Numbered from the stretch's first letter, positions 16,852 to 24,650 are shown. The stretch is 41,993 nucleotides of DNA from Prevotella sp. CAG:1185 (GCA_000436695.1 HF992656.1:1-41993), one strand, 5' to 3'. Numbers and translations are program-made. The notes: generated by a model not told the origin, from the sequence alone.

Positions 16852-17748
16852 ATGAGACGTTTTTTCTATTTACAACGTACCGACCGCCATCTTGTCGTGG
16901 CGGCATTGCTGGTGCTCATTGTGGCACTGGCCGGCGTGGGTTATGTCGGCATAAGATATCTGTCGACGCCCGATGGTGACAAACAAGTAGCGGCTGAAAG
17001 ACATCAGCTGCACGGCAAGTCTTATTGTCGTCCACGCAGCGGCGGCAAAGGATATGCAGTGGCATCTGAGGTAAGGCTTACTACGTTTGACCCGAACACG
17101 GCCGACAGCACTCAGCTCCTGGCTCTCGGTCTTGCGCCGTGGCAGGTCAGAAACATATACCGTTACAGGGCTAAGGGCGGAGTCTACCGCACCAAGGCCG
17201 ACTTTGCGCGCCTTTACGGACTTACGGCACAGAAATATAAGGAGCTTGAGCCGTATATACGCATTGAGGGCGACTTTCGTCCTGCTGCCGAGGTGTACGG
17301 CAAGAGTGCTGCAACAGCCACCGTTCGCGACACGCTGAGGTATCCCGTGAAGATAAAGCCGGGCGAACACATCGTGCTGAACACCGCCGACACGTCAGCG
17401 CTGAAGCGTGTACCGGGTATAGGCAGCGGCTTTGCACGGGCTATAGTTAGCTACGGGCAGCGGCTGGGCGGATACGTAAGCGTGGAGCAGTTGCGCGAGA
17501 TAGGCAATTTTCCCGAGTCGGCTATAGCCTATTTCGTGGTGAAACATCCCGTGGTTAAGCGGCTCAACCTCAACAAACTGTCGCTGAGCAGCTTGCGCAA
17601 GCATCCTTACATAGGCTTTTATCAGGCGCGCGCTATAATAGAATACAGAAGAGTGCATGGAAAAATTAGTTCGCTCAACGACCTGAAACTCTGCAAGGAC
17701 TTTACGCCTGAGGCCTTGTCGAGGCTGCGTCCGTATGTTGAATTCTGA
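16852..17748 (+). CDS. ComEA-like helix-hairpin-helix protein
   Basis: A 298-residue membrane-anchored DNA-binding protein. One N-terminal transmembrane helix (about 13-36) is followed by a basic linker and three helix-hairpin-helix modules: about 76-138 (FDPNTADSTQLLALGLAPWQVRN), 175-230 (LNTADTSALKRVPGIGSGFARAIVSY) and 236-297 (LNLNKLSLSSLRKHPYIGFYQARAIIEY). The module VPGIGSGFARAI is the classical ComEA-type hairpin that grips the DNA backbone. ComEA binds incoming DNA at the cell surface in competent bacteria; here no competence gene is adjacent, so a general periplasmic DNA-binding role is the safe reading. An array of 22-bp repeats starts about 70 bases downstream. Confidence 0.85.
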   Translation: MRRFFYLQRTDRHLVVAALLVLIVALAGVGYVGIRYLSTPDGDKQVAAERHQLHGKSYCRPRSGGKGYAVASEVRLTTFDPNTADSTQLLALGLAPWQVRNIYRYRAKGGVYRTKADFARLYGLTAQKYKELEPYIRIEGDFRPAAEVYGKSAATATVRDTLRYPVKIKPGEHIVLNTADTSALKRVPGIGSGFARAIVSYGQRLGGYVSVEQLREIGNFPESAIAYFVVKHPVVKRLNLNKLSLSSLRKHPYIGFYQARAIIEYRRVHGKISSLNDLKLCKDFTPEALSRLRPYVEF

Positions 17749-17789
17749 CATGATTACAGCTGTTTTAAGACCATAAAAATGCGTCTGCG

Positions 17790-17903
17790 TAACATATTGA
17801 TATTCAATGCGTTGCAAAAGGCCACGTTTTAGGCTCCAAAAGGTGCCCTTTTGCAGTGTAAAAGACGGCCTTTTAGAAGCTAAAACGTGGCCTTTTAGAA
17901 TAC
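17790..17903 (-). repeat. Phased 22-bp repeat array 1, with conserved flank
   Basis: Four units of 22 bp, each AAAA-N7-TTTT-N7, at 17816, 17838, 17860 and 17882, ending at 17903. A/T tracts therefore recur every 11 bp. The first and last units hold a perfect 17-bp inverted repeat (17816-17832 with 17880-17896). The 26 bp at 17790-17815, read on the minus strand (GCAACGCATTGAATATCA and onward), match the flank of array 2 at 30855-30880 in 23 of 26 positions, which sets the orientation as minus. Confidence 0.85.
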
Positions 17904-17977
17904 AGGTGTATGTGGGCAGTGCCTTGATGGTATGGCGATGCCGGTGCAGCCGATCAAAAATACAGATGAAAAACGTT

Positions 17978-18010
17978 AGCCGGTGCCCGATGGCGAGTGC
18001 CGGCTTTTTT
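17978..18010 (+). terminator. Rho-independent terminator upstream of pta
   Basis: AGCCGG pairs with CCGGCT, with a small internal GCC/GGC hairpin, followed by six T. It would end transcription coming through the helix-hairpin-helix gene and repeat array 1. The rest of 17904-18216 holds only an A/T hairpin (about 18089-18125) and the pta promoter. Confidence 0.7.
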
Positions 18011-18158
18011 CATGCTTCACTGTGTCGTCAGATATTTTCTGTATCTTTACGTTACTTCTTGCGATGCTGATTTTTGCCAACGTTGCAGGCTTTTTGATTA
18101 TTATCGTTTAATTAATCAAAAAAAAGGAATAGCCCAATGTTATTCGGATTATTTTTTC

Positions 18159-18166
18159 TACTTTTG
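18159..18166 (+). promoter_or_regulatory. pta -7 promoter element
   Basis: TACTTTTG matches the TAnnTTTG consensus; no TTTG is found at the expected 19-20-base distance. The position, 50 bases before the pta ATG, fits the promoter of the acetate operon. Confidence 0.55.
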
Positions 18167-18216
18167 CAAAGTAGAAATTACAAAACACACATAATATATT
18201 AATAAACTACAAAACT

Positions 18217-19227
18217 ATGGATTTAGTTCAGCAGATTATTGAGCGCGCTAAGAGCAACAAGCAGCGCATTGTACTCCCCGAGGCCACCGAGGAGCGCACT
18301 TTAAGGGCAGCCGACATGGTGCTGGCCGATGGTGTGGCAGACATTATTCTTATCGGTAACCCCGATGAGATTAATTCTCTGGCCGAGAAATGGGGTCTGA
18401 AAAATATCGACAAAGCTACTATCGTTGACCCTGAAAACAATCCTAAGAGCGAGGAGTATGCAGCACTGCTTGCAGAGCTTCGCAAGAAGAAGGGCATGAC
18501 CATCGAGCAGGCCCGCGAGCTGGTTAAGAATCCTCTTTATCTGGGATGTATGATTATCAAGACCAACGGAGCCGACGGCCAGATTTCTGGAGCATTGAGC
18601 ACAACAGCCGACACTCTTCGTCCGGCTCTTCAGATCATCAAGTGCACTCCCGGAATCACATGCGTAAGCGGTGCCATGCTGCTCATCACAAAGCAGCCTA
18701 AGTATGGCGAGAACGGCGTACTCGTTGTAGGCGACGTAGCCGTTACTCCTGTTCCCGATGCACAGCAGCTGGCTCAGATAGCAGTATGCACAGCCCAGAC
18801 AGCCAAATCAGTTGCTGGCTTTGCTGATCCGCGCGTTGCAATGCTCAGCTTCTCTACCAAAGGCAGCGCAAGCCACGAAGTTGTCGACAAGGTGGTTGAG
18901 GCTACAAAACTGGCTAAGGAGCTTGACCCGGCTCTCAAGATTGACGGTGAGCTTCAGGCAGACGCAGCCCTCGTTCCTTCAGTAGGCGAGAGAAAGGCTC
19001 CCGGAAGCGAGATAGCAGGCAAGGCCAACGTATTGGTATTCCCATGCCTCGAGGTTGGAAACATTTCATACAAACTGGTTCAGCGTCTTGACGACGCCGT
19101 AGCCCTCGGTCCTATCCTCCAGGGTATCGCCCGTCCTGTTAACGACCTCAGCCGCGGCTGCTCAGTAGACGATATCTACAAGATGGTAGCCATCACCGCA
19201 TGCCAGGCAATGGATGCGAAAGCATAA
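18217..19227 (+). CDS. pta: Phosphate acetyltransferase
   Basis: A 336-residue enzyme converting acetyl-CoA and phosphate to acetyl phosphate, the first step of the Pta-AckA acetate pathway that yields ATP during fermentation. It is the short form containing only the PTA_PTB catalytic domain (E. coli Pta, 714 residues, has extra N-terminal domains). Typical segments are RIVLPEATEERTLRAADM, SGALSTTADTLRPALQIIK, the glycine-rich VVGDVAVTPVPDAQQLAQIA and the C-terminal PILQGIARPVNDLSRGCSVDDI. The operon partner ackA lies 510 bases downstream, separated by an inserted four-helix-bundle gene. Confidence 0.96.
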   Translation: MDLVQQIIERAKSNKQRIVLPEATEERTLRAADMVLADGVADIILIGNPDEINSLAEKWGLKNIDKATIVDPENNPKSEEYAALLAELRKKKGMTIEQARELVKNPLYLGCMIIKTNGADGQISGALSTTADTLRPALQIIKCTPGITCVSGAMLLITKQPKYGENGVLVVGDVAVTPVPDAQQLAQIAVCTAQTAKSVAGFADPRVAMLSFSTKGSASHEVVDKVVEATKLAKELDPALKIDGELQADAALVPSVGERKAPGSEIAGKANVLVFPCLEVGNISYKLVQRLDDAVALGPILQGIARPVNDLSRGCSVDDIYKMVAITACQAMDAKA

Positions 19228-19240
19228 ATAACCTTTATCA

Positions 19241-19278
19241 GGAGTTAAGGAGTTAGGAAGTTAAGGAGTTAAGACATT
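19241..19278 (+). repeat. Left arm of 38-bp inverted repeat around the four-helix-bundle gene
   Basis: Repeats of GGAGTTAAG (first bases GGAGTTAAGGAGTTAGGAAG). It pairs with the right arm at 19681-19718 in 35 of 38 positions, so an RNA of the pta-ackA operon could fold into a long stem with the intervening gene in its loop. It starts 14 bases after the pta stop codon. Confidence 0.9.
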
Positions 19279-19283
19279 AGCCT

Positions 19284-19655
19284 ATGACGTTTAGGTTTGA
19301 GGATATATTGGCATGGCAGAAGGCTTATAATTTTGTCTTGCTGGTATATAAAGCCTTGGGCAATTATCCGAAAGATGAAAAATACGGATTGTGCTCGCAG
19401 TTTCAGCGCGCTGCCGTATCGATACCGGCCAATATAGCCGAAGGATATAAGCGCGTGGGCAAGGCTGACAAGCTGCACTTCCTCAATTTTGCGCAAGGCA
19501 GTCTGGAGGAGTGCAGGTGCTATCTGCATTTGTCGAAAGACCTTAGCTACATATCGGAAGAAACGTATAGGAGTCTTTATGCAAGTCTTGAAGAAACAAG
19601 CAAGCTGCTCAACGGATATTGCAAAGGCATAATAAACAACGCTTTTCTGCAATAG
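19284..19655 (+). CDS. Four-helix-bundle protein (23S rRNA intervening-sequence type)
   Basis: A 123-residue protein of the S23/TIGR02436 family. It has the family start FRFEDILAWQKAYNFVLLVYKAL, the core QFQRAAVSIPANIAEGYKR, then FLNFAQGSLEECRCYLHLSKDL and a final helix ending LLNGYCKGI. Relatives are encoded inside intervening sequences of 23S rRNA genes and are related to Avd of diversity-generating retroelements; their biochemical role is unsettled. Here it lies in the acetate operon, between pta and ackA and in the same direction, framed by the 38-bp inverted repeat. The ATG is six bases inside the left arm's end and has no clear promoter, so it should depend on pta transcription. Confidence 0.88.
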   Translation: MTFRFEDILAWQKAYNFVLLVYKALGNYPKDEKYGLCSQFQRAAVSIPANIAEGYKRVGKADKLHFLNFAQGSLEECRCYLHLSKDLSYISEETYRSLYASLEETSKLLNGYCKGIINNAFLQ

Positions 19656-19680
19656 TATGCGGCATCATCGCAGCAAGACC

Positions 19681-19718
19681 ATTGTCTTAACTCCTTAACT
19701 ACATAACTCCTTAACTCC
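19681..19718 (-). repeat. Right arm of 38-bp inverted repeat
   Basis: Reverse complement of 19241-19278 with three mismatches (35/38). It begins 26 bases after the four-helix-bundle stop codon and ends 20 bases before the ackA ATG. Together the arms mark a unit of 478 bp (19241-19718). Confidence 0.9.
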
Positions 19719-19737
19719 CTCAAAAATAAATAACGAC

Positions 19738-20931
19738 ATGAAAATTTTAGTATTAAACTGCGGCAGCTCGTCTATCAAGTATGCACTTTACAACATGGAC
19801 GACAAGTCTGTCATGACATCAGGCGGAGCAGAGCGCGTTGGTCTCGACGGCGCTTTTGTTAAAGTTAAACTGCCTAACGGAGAGAAAAAACAAATAATGC
19901 ACGACATCCCGGAGCACACTGAGGGAGTGAAGTTTATCTTCTCACTGCTCACTGATCCCGAGATTGGAGTTATCAAAGACCTTAAAGAGATAGACGCCGT
20001 TGGTCACCGTATGGTACACGGAGGCGAGAAATTCAACAAGAGTGTTTTGCTGACAGACGAGGTGCTCAAGGCTTTCGAGGCTTGCATCGACCTGGCTCCG
20101 CTGCACAACCCGGCTAACCTCAAGGGTGTTAAGGCCGTAAGCGAGCTTATGCCCGGTCTGCCTCAGGTTGGCGTGTTCGACACTGCCTTCCATCAGACAA
20201 TGCCCGCACACTCATATCTCTATGCCATACCTTATGAGCTTTATGAGAAATATGGCGTGCGCCGTTACGGATTCCACGGAACAAGTCACCGTTATGTTTC
20301 ACAGAGAGTGTGCGAGTTCCTTGGCGTAAATCCTGCCGACAAGAAGATTATCACCTGCCATATAGGTAACGGAGGCAGCGTTGCTGCCGTTGACGGAGGC
20401 AAATGTGTTGACACATCTATGGGACTCACTCCGCTGGAAGGACTCATGATGGGCACACGAAGCGGCGATATCGACGGCGGTGCCATAACATTCCTGGAGA
20501 AGAAACTTGGTCTCGACGCTGACGGAATGTCTAACCTGCTCAACAAGAAGAGCGGTGTACTCGGCATTTCAGGCATCTCTTCAGACATGCGCGAGATTGA
20601 CACAGCCGTAGAGCAGGGCAACGAGCGTGCCAAAATAGCTCTCGACATGTATAACTACAGAATAAAGAAATACGTTGGTGCTTACGCTGCTGCCATGGGC
20701 GGATGCGACATCATCGTGTTCACTGCAGGTGTAGGCGAGAATCAGTATTCTATGCGTGAGCAGGTTTGTGCAGGTATGGAGTACATGGGCGTTAAGCTCG
20801 ATGTTGAGAAGAACAAGACTGTCCGTGGTGAGGAAGCCATCATCTCTACTCCCGATTCTAAGGTTACGGTATGCGTAATACCTACCGACGAGGAGCTGAT
20901 GATTGCAACAGACACAATGAATCTGCTGTAA
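19738..20931 (+). CDS. ackA: Acetate kinase
   Basis: A 397-residue ASKHA-fold kinase that makes acetate and ATP from acetyl phosphate and ADP. Family motifs are complete: LNCGSSSIKY (N7 phosphate binding), AVGHRMVHGGEKF, VFDTAFHQTMP, RRYGFHGTSHRYV, ITCHIGNGGSVAAV and MGTRSGDIDGG, ending in VGENQYSMREQVCAGMEYMG and IPTDEELMIATDT. Length equals the E. coli enzyme closely (400). It follows the inserted element by 20 bases, and since no separate promoter is visible it probably relies on read-through from pta. A strong bidirectional terminator follows. Confidence 0.97.
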   Translation: MKILVLNCGSSSIKYALYNMDDKSVMTSGGAERVGLDGAFVKVKLPNGEKKQIMHDIPEHTEGVKFIFSLLTDPEIGVIKDLKEIDAVGHRMVHGGEKFNKSVLLTDEVLKAFEACIDLAPLHNPANLKGVKAVSELMPGLPQVGVFDTAFHQTMPAHSYLYAIPYELYEKYGVRRYGFHGTSHRYVSQRVCEFLGVNPADKKIITCHIGNGGSVAAVDGGKCVDTSMGLTPLEGLMMGTRSGDIDGGAITFLEKKLGLDADGMSNLLNKKSGVLGISGISSDMREIDTAVEQGNERAKIALDMYNYRIKKYVGAYAAAMGGCDIIVFTAGVGENQYSMREQVCAGMEYMGVKLDVEKNKTVRGEEAIISTPDSKVTVCVIPTDEELMIATDTMNLL

Positions 20932-20954
20932 GCTTCATACGGATAATATATAAT

Positions 20955-21012
20955 AAAAGGTGAGAAAGCATGTGCGTCTGATATGTCATGACGCCGTCTT
21001 TTTCACCTTTTT
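20955..21012 (+). terminator. Bidirectional terminator between ackA and lpxH
   Basis: AAAAGGTGAGAAAG pairs with CTTTTTCACCTTTT (one mismatch) around a loop of about 30 bases, with T runs at both ends. It serves ackA on the plus strand and lpxH on the minus strand. Confidence 0.8.
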
Positions 21013-21055
21013 TATTTGTTGAGGCTTGCGCCCCGTGCGTGTTGTCGTTATTGTT

Positions 21056-21082
21056 GCTGCATGCCGTAGTGCCGCATGCAGC
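21056..21082. repeat. Perfect 9-bp inverted repeat
   Basis: GCTGCATGC and GCATGCAGC separated by nine bases, between the ackA/lpxH terminator and the lpxH stop codon. No T run follows on either strand, so it is either a transcript-end hairpin or a protein site. Confidence 0.5.
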
Positions 21083-21112
21083 CTGTTGTGTGCCGTCAGA
21101 ACAACTGCCGGC

Positions 21113-21880
21113 TTATGGCTTGCTTTCGCCTTCAGCGTATTCTTCGAGGAACAGGTGTTCGCCGTCGAACACAACGTAGGTGAACTGCCATATCCAGTCG
21201 CCTATAATCATCATCCTTGTCTTGCGCGACAGCATCAGGTCAAGCTCAATGTGGCGGTGACCGTAGATGAAATAGTCGATGTCAGGATGAGTCTTCATAT
21301 ACTTCTTGGTGTATGTCACGAGTGCCTCGTTGTTTTCGCCCTGGTATGGCGGCTCCTTGCCGTCGGCACGTTTCATGCGGCTGTGTTTGGCCCATGTCAG
21401 TCCGAACCATACGCCCCAGCGCGGATGCAGCGCGCTGAACATGCGCTGGCATACATGATTATGGAACACGCGGCGTATGAAGTTAAACTTCGGGTCGTGG
21501 TCGCCCAGTCCGTCGCCGTGTGCCATGTAGAATATTTTTCCGTATATGTCAACCGTCGTAGGTTTTGTGTGTATTATCACTCCGCACTCCTCTTCAAGAT
21601 AGCCGTACATCCAGATGTCGTGGTTGCCGGTGAAGAAGTGCACCTCCACGCCCATGTCGGTAAGTTCAGACAGCTTGCCGAGAAAGCGTGTATAGCCTTT
21701 AGGCACAACATATTTGTATTCGTACCAAAAGTCGAACATGTCGCCCAGCAGATATATTGCCGCGGCCTTGTCCTTTATCTCGTCAAGAAACCGCACAAGC
21801 CTGCGCTCCTGAGTGCGGCCGTGTTCGATGGCCAGCGAGCCCAGATGTGCGTCCGACAGTATGTAGACATTCTTTCTCAT
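21113..21880 (-). CDS. lpxH: UDP-2,3-diacylglucosamine diphosphatase, LpxH type
   Basis: A 255-residue calcineurin-like phosphoesterase. Metal ligands are visible in SDAHLG (D10, H12), GDMFDF (D47), GNHD (N86, H87) and later AHGDG and YGHRHIE. The arrangement and length match LpxH, which cleaves UDP-2,3-diacylglucosamine to lipid X in lipid A synthesis at the inner membrane. Bacteroidetes members of this group carry a longer C-terminal part than E. coli LpxH (240). The SufT-like gene lies 33 bases upstream and the two share one promoter. A general phosphoesterase role is the alternative. Confidence 0.85.
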   Translation of the reverse strand: MRKNVYILSDAHLGSLAIEHGRTQERRLVRFLDEIKDKAAAIYLLGDMFDFWYEYKYVVPKGYTRFLGKLSELTDMGVEVHFFTGNHDIWMYGYLEEECGVIIHTKPTTVDIYGKIFYMAHGDGLGDHDPKFNFIRRVFHNHVCQRMFSALHPRWGVWFGLTWAKHSRMKRADGKEPPYQGENNEALVTYTKKYMKTHPDIDYFIYGHRHIELDLMLSRKTRMMIIGDWIWQFTYVVFDGEHLFLEEYAEGESKP

Positions 21881-21913
21881 GGCGCAGATGTTTTTGATGT
21901 TTAAGCTATGTTT

Positions 21914-22234
21914 TTATTCAAGTCCCAGCTCCAGCTTAGCCTCCTCGCTGAGCATGCTCTGGTCCCACACAGGTTCGAACACGAGGTTCACCGTGGCCGA
22001 CTTTACTCCTTCAAGGCTGTCAACCTTCTGCCTTACGTCCTCGAGGATGAAGTCTGCCGCCGGACATGTAGGTGCCGTGAAGGTCATGTCGATGTCCACG
22101 GTGGCGTCGTCTTTAACGTCAATCTTGTAAATCAGTCCGAGGTCGTATATGTTTACGGGTATTTCCGGGTCGTAGACTGTCTTGAGCACATCCACGATTC
22201 TTTCCTCTATGTTTGTCTTTTCTTCTTGAGTCAT
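21914..22234 (-). CDS. MIP18/SufT-like iron-sulfur assembly protein
   Basis: A 106-residue DUF59 (MIP18) protein. The signature is clear: KTVYDPEIPVNIYDLGLIYKIDV, then MTFTAPTCPAADFILEDVRQKV with the conserved Cys (TCPAA), and VKSATVNLVFEPVWDQSMLSEEAKLELG. Relatives (SufT, PaaD, human FAM96) help assemble or deliver Fe-S clusters. No suf genes are in view. It is the first gene of a two-gene operon with lpxH. Confidence 0.88.
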   Translation of the reverse strand: MTQEEKTNIEERIVDVLKTVYDPEIPVNIYDLGLIYKIDVKDDATVDIDMTFTAPTCPAADFILEDVRQKVDSLEGVKSATVNLVFEPVWDQSMLSEEAKLELGLE

Positions 22235-22324
22235 GATTTTTTCTTTTATTATTTTATGTTATTTTCAGCACGCCGTACAAGCCGTGCAGCCCCTTAAGTC
22301 TGCCTTTTATGGCATAGGATAATA

Positions 22325-22355
22325 CAAAGATAGGTGAAAAAAAGCGTATAACAAA
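22325..22355 (-). promoter_or_regulatory. Promoter of the SufT-like/lpxH operon
   Basis: On the minus strand: TTTG (22355-22352), 19 bases, TATCTTTG (22332-22325), full consensus, with a leader of about 85 bases before the ATG at 22234. Confidence 0.8.
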
Positions 22356-22604
22356 ATTTATGCTGCTTTTTTATGTCCGTGTGTTACTTGTTGCACGATT
22401 ACAATAGCTTTTCCTTTTAGGTTGCGTCACCCTACTTTAGGCTTTGCGGCATAGATGTCTGCCGCCGTCATAATCCTTTGCAAATCGGCTTTAATTTCTT
22501 TGTCAGGATTATTCTTCGGGGTAGTGTAAAAGTCGCTTATGATGTGTAATTTTGTTGTTTTTAAATAGTTTTTCTTATGTAAGGGCTGTTTTAAACGGCA
22601 GTAT
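22356..22604. other. Intergenic stretch downstream of radC, possible coding remnant
   Basis: No intact gene. On the minus strand a frame with ordinary codon use stays open from just after the radC stop (in the +1 frame relative to radC) to a TGA at 22429-22427. It reads KLHIISDFYTTPKNNPDKEI and then KADLQRIMTAADIYAAKPKVG, but it has no usable start codon before an internal ATG. It could be a decayed gene fragment or chance. A 6-bp hairpin GCGGCA/TGCCGC lies at about 22445-22464. Confidence 0.35.
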
Positions 22605-23297
22605 TTACAGCCGTCCTTCCTCCGAATAGCTGTAATATCGTCCGTCTGTGATTATCAGGTGGTCGAGAAAGTGCAGTCGCATTATCTCGCACGCTTTCTT
22701 CATGCGCTGCGTCAGCCTGTCGTCGTCGCCGCTCGGCATTGGGTTGTTGCTCGGATGGTTGTGGCAGAGCACCACGATGGTGGCGTTGCACAGCAGCGCG
22801 TTCTTTATCACTACGCGTATGTCCACGGCTGTCTCGGTTATGCCGCCGTGCGACAGCTGCATGTGTTTTATCAGCTTGCAGTTTTGATTCATCAGCAGAA
22901 TCCATGCCTCCTCTTCGCTCAGATCCTGCATCTTTGGGTGCATAAACTCGTAGATTGCCGCTGCCGAGTCGAGCCTCTTGCGCTCTTCTGCCTTCTCGGC
23001 CTGTCGGCGCTTGCCCAGTTCGCAGGCTGCCAGTATGGTTACGGCCTTGGCCGGTCCCAGACCTTTGTATTTTCCGGATGTGAGCTGGTCGATGCTCATT
23101 TTGCCGAGAGAGTTAAGGTTGTTGTTGCAGTCGTTGAGCACTCTCTTCATGAGGTCTACCGCACTTTCTTCGGGCGAGCCCGAGCCTATGAGTATAGCCA
23201 GCAGTTCGGCGTTCGACAGCGCCTGTGCCCCGAGCCGCATCATCTTTTCGCGTGGCCGGTCGTCCTCGGCCCATTGGTTTATGCTTAGTTTTGACAT
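22605..23297 (-). CDS. radC: RadC-family JAMM/MPN protein
   Basis: A 230-residue RadC. The N-terminus has the UPF0758 helix-hairpin-helix segment (DDRPREKMMRLGAQALSNAELLAILIGSG, then KGLGPAKAVTILAACELGKR). The C-terminal half is the JAB domain with a complete metal motif HNHPSNNPMPSGDD (H-x-H-P-S-x7-D). RadC was named as a DNA repair protein, but that role is disputed; the JAMM site suggests a metallohydrolase acting on an unknown target. It lies downstream of the glycosyltransferase gene, and an inverted repeat fills its 5' region. Confidence 0.92.
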   Translation of the reverse strand: MSKLSINQWAEDDRPREKMMRLGAQALSNAELLAILIGSGSPEESAVDLMKRVLNDCNNNLNSLGKMSIDQLTSGKYKGLGPAKAVTILAACELGKRRQAEKAEERKRLDSAAAIYEFMHPKMQDLSEEEAWILLMNQNCKLIKHMQLSHGGITETAVDIRVVIKNALLCNATIVVLCHNHPSNNPMPSGDDDRLTQRMKKACEIMRLHFLDHLIITDGRYYSYSEEGRL

Positions 23298-23306
23298 ATT
23301 GTTTTT

Positions 23307-23554
23307 AATTGAGAATTGAGAGTTGAGAATGGAAAATTATGATTTGCCTTTTTGATTCTTATGGTGTCAGTGTGTTTTAAGGTTATTAAGGTAAAGAAAA
23401 GATGCGTATGTCGATTGCATAAATTAGATATGCAGCTGGTTGCTGTCAGCATATTGTTTTTAATGAAGAATTGAGAATGAATAATCAGACTATATCAATA
23501 TTATACCTTCAAAGGTAATCATAATTTTCCATTCTCAATTCTCCATTCTCAATT
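23307..23554. repeat. Gene-less 37-bp inverted repeat element upstream of radC
   Basis: The left arm (23307-23343) and right arm (23518-23554) are inverted repeats matching in 35 of 37 positions, built from GAGAATTGAGAATGGA-type repeats. The 174 bp between them contain no convincing gene. A 26-bp sequence including the radC start codon and leader (23295-23320) recurs at 23450-23475 with two mismatches, so the radC leader is partly duplicated inside. The design (gene-poor core, purine-biased arms) is like the unit at 19241-19718 without its protein. Confidence 0.8.
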
Positions 23555-24586
23555 ATAAAAGTTTTTCTCGAATGCATGGAATTCGTCGTGTTTAAGCACG
23601 CAGCGTTTCCACCATGCAGTGATAAATCCGCATCCGTAGCCGAACAGCTGGATGAACGATGCAGGTATGCTGAGCAGTCCTACCTTAAAACTGCGGTTGC
23701 TTATTGATGAGTCGATGAGTATCAGCAGGCAGTAGAGAAGTATCGGAAGCCACGGTCCGGCGCACAGCCAGTACCACTTGTCGATATTGTCGTATTCCAT
23801 CAATACACGGCCTACGGCTGATATAAGCACCAGTGCCGTTACGCCTACGGTGAACACCGTCGGCAGCATGTGAACTATTTTGAGCGATTCGGGATACTTC
23901 TTATATAGATTAATGCGCGCTATTCCGCTGTTGAACACCTGTCGGTAGAACTTGCGGAAGTCGGTGCGGCGCTTGTGCCATACCCATGCGTCAGGGAACA
24001 GGCGGCAGTTGCAGCCAGCCTTGAATATGCGTATGCTGAAGTCGATGTCCTCGCCGAATCGCATCTTTGAGAATCCTCCCAACTTTAGATAGACGCTGCG
24101 GCGTATGCCCATGTTGTACGAACGGGGGTAAAACTTGTCAAGCTTTTTCTTCCCTCCTCTTATGCCTCCTGTGGTGAAAAAGCTTGTCATAGAGTAGCTT
24201 ATGGCTTTCTGCGTGTCGGTGAAGGAGTCGTGTGCGCGGTCAGGACCGCCAAAGGCGTCGGCCCCGGTCTTAGCCAGTTCGGCGTCTACGGCAGCTAAAT
24301 ATCCTTCGGGCAGCACCACGTCAGAGTCGAGTACAATGAGATATTCTCCTTTAGAGCGCTCCGCGCCATAGTTGCGGCTTTGTCCAGGGCCGCTGTTCTT
24401 CTTCATAAAATACTGTATGTCGAGCGCTCCGCTGTATCCGTCGCATACGCTCTTGCATGTGCGTGTGCTGCCGTCTTCAACGATAATCACCTCAAAGTCT
24501 TTCACCGTCTGTGCCGTAAGGCTCTTCAGCAGTTCGTCAACTTCATCCGGACGGTTGAACACCGGTATGATAAAAGAATATTTCAT
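23549..24586 (-). CDS. Family 2 glycosyltransferase, membrane-bound
   Basis: A 345-residue GT-A fold glycosyltransferase. The N-terminal domain starts FIIPVFNRPDEVDELLKSL and contains VIIVEDGST and the nucleotide-sugar/metal motif DSD (87-89) in EYLIVLDSDVVLP. GEDIDFSIRIF supplies the expected later acidic motif. Hydrophobic helices at about 250-270, 275-300 and 310-335 anchor the C-terminus in the membrane. It probably adds sugars to a lipid-linked or cell-surface glycan; donor and acceptor are unknown. It may be cotranscribed with efp, with the folded element at 24651-24726 between them. Confidence 0.87.
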   Translation of the reverse strand: MKYSFIIPVFNRPDEVDELLKSLTAQTVKDFEVIIVEDGSTRTCKSVCDGYSGALDIQYFMKKNSGPGQSRNYGAERSKGEYLIVLDSDVVLPEGYLAAVDAELAKTGADAFGGPDRAHDSFTDTQKAISYSMTSFFTTGGIRGGKKKLDKFYPRSYNMGIRRSVYLKLGGFSKMRFGEDIDFSIRIFKAGCNCRLFPDAWVWHKRRTDFRKFYRQVFNSGIARINLYKKYPESLKIVHMLPTVFTVGVTALVLISAVGRVLMEYDNIDKWYWLCAGPWLPILLYCLLILIDSSISNRSFKVGLLSIPASFIQLFGYGCGFITAWWKRCVLKHDEFHAFEKNFYN

Positions 24587-24650
24587 TTGTCTTGCAAGGT
24601 TAACTGTTACTTAATATGTGCTCCTTTTTATATCGGAGAATTATAAACGG

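Noticed and set aside
19241..19718. Diversity-generating retroelement (Avd-like protein)
   Set aside because: The four-helix protein resembles Avd, but there is no reverse transcriptase, template repeat or variable repeat nearby.
21026..21904. Long plus-strand frame of 292 codons opposite lpxH
   Set aside because: It runs across a terminator and antisense to a gene with intact metallophosphatase motifs; no recognisable domain.
23297..23452. Minus-strand frame starting at the duplicated radC leader (ATG at 23452)
   Set aside because: It runs through the repeat arm, and the 55-residue product has no recognisable feature; more likely a by-product of the duplication.
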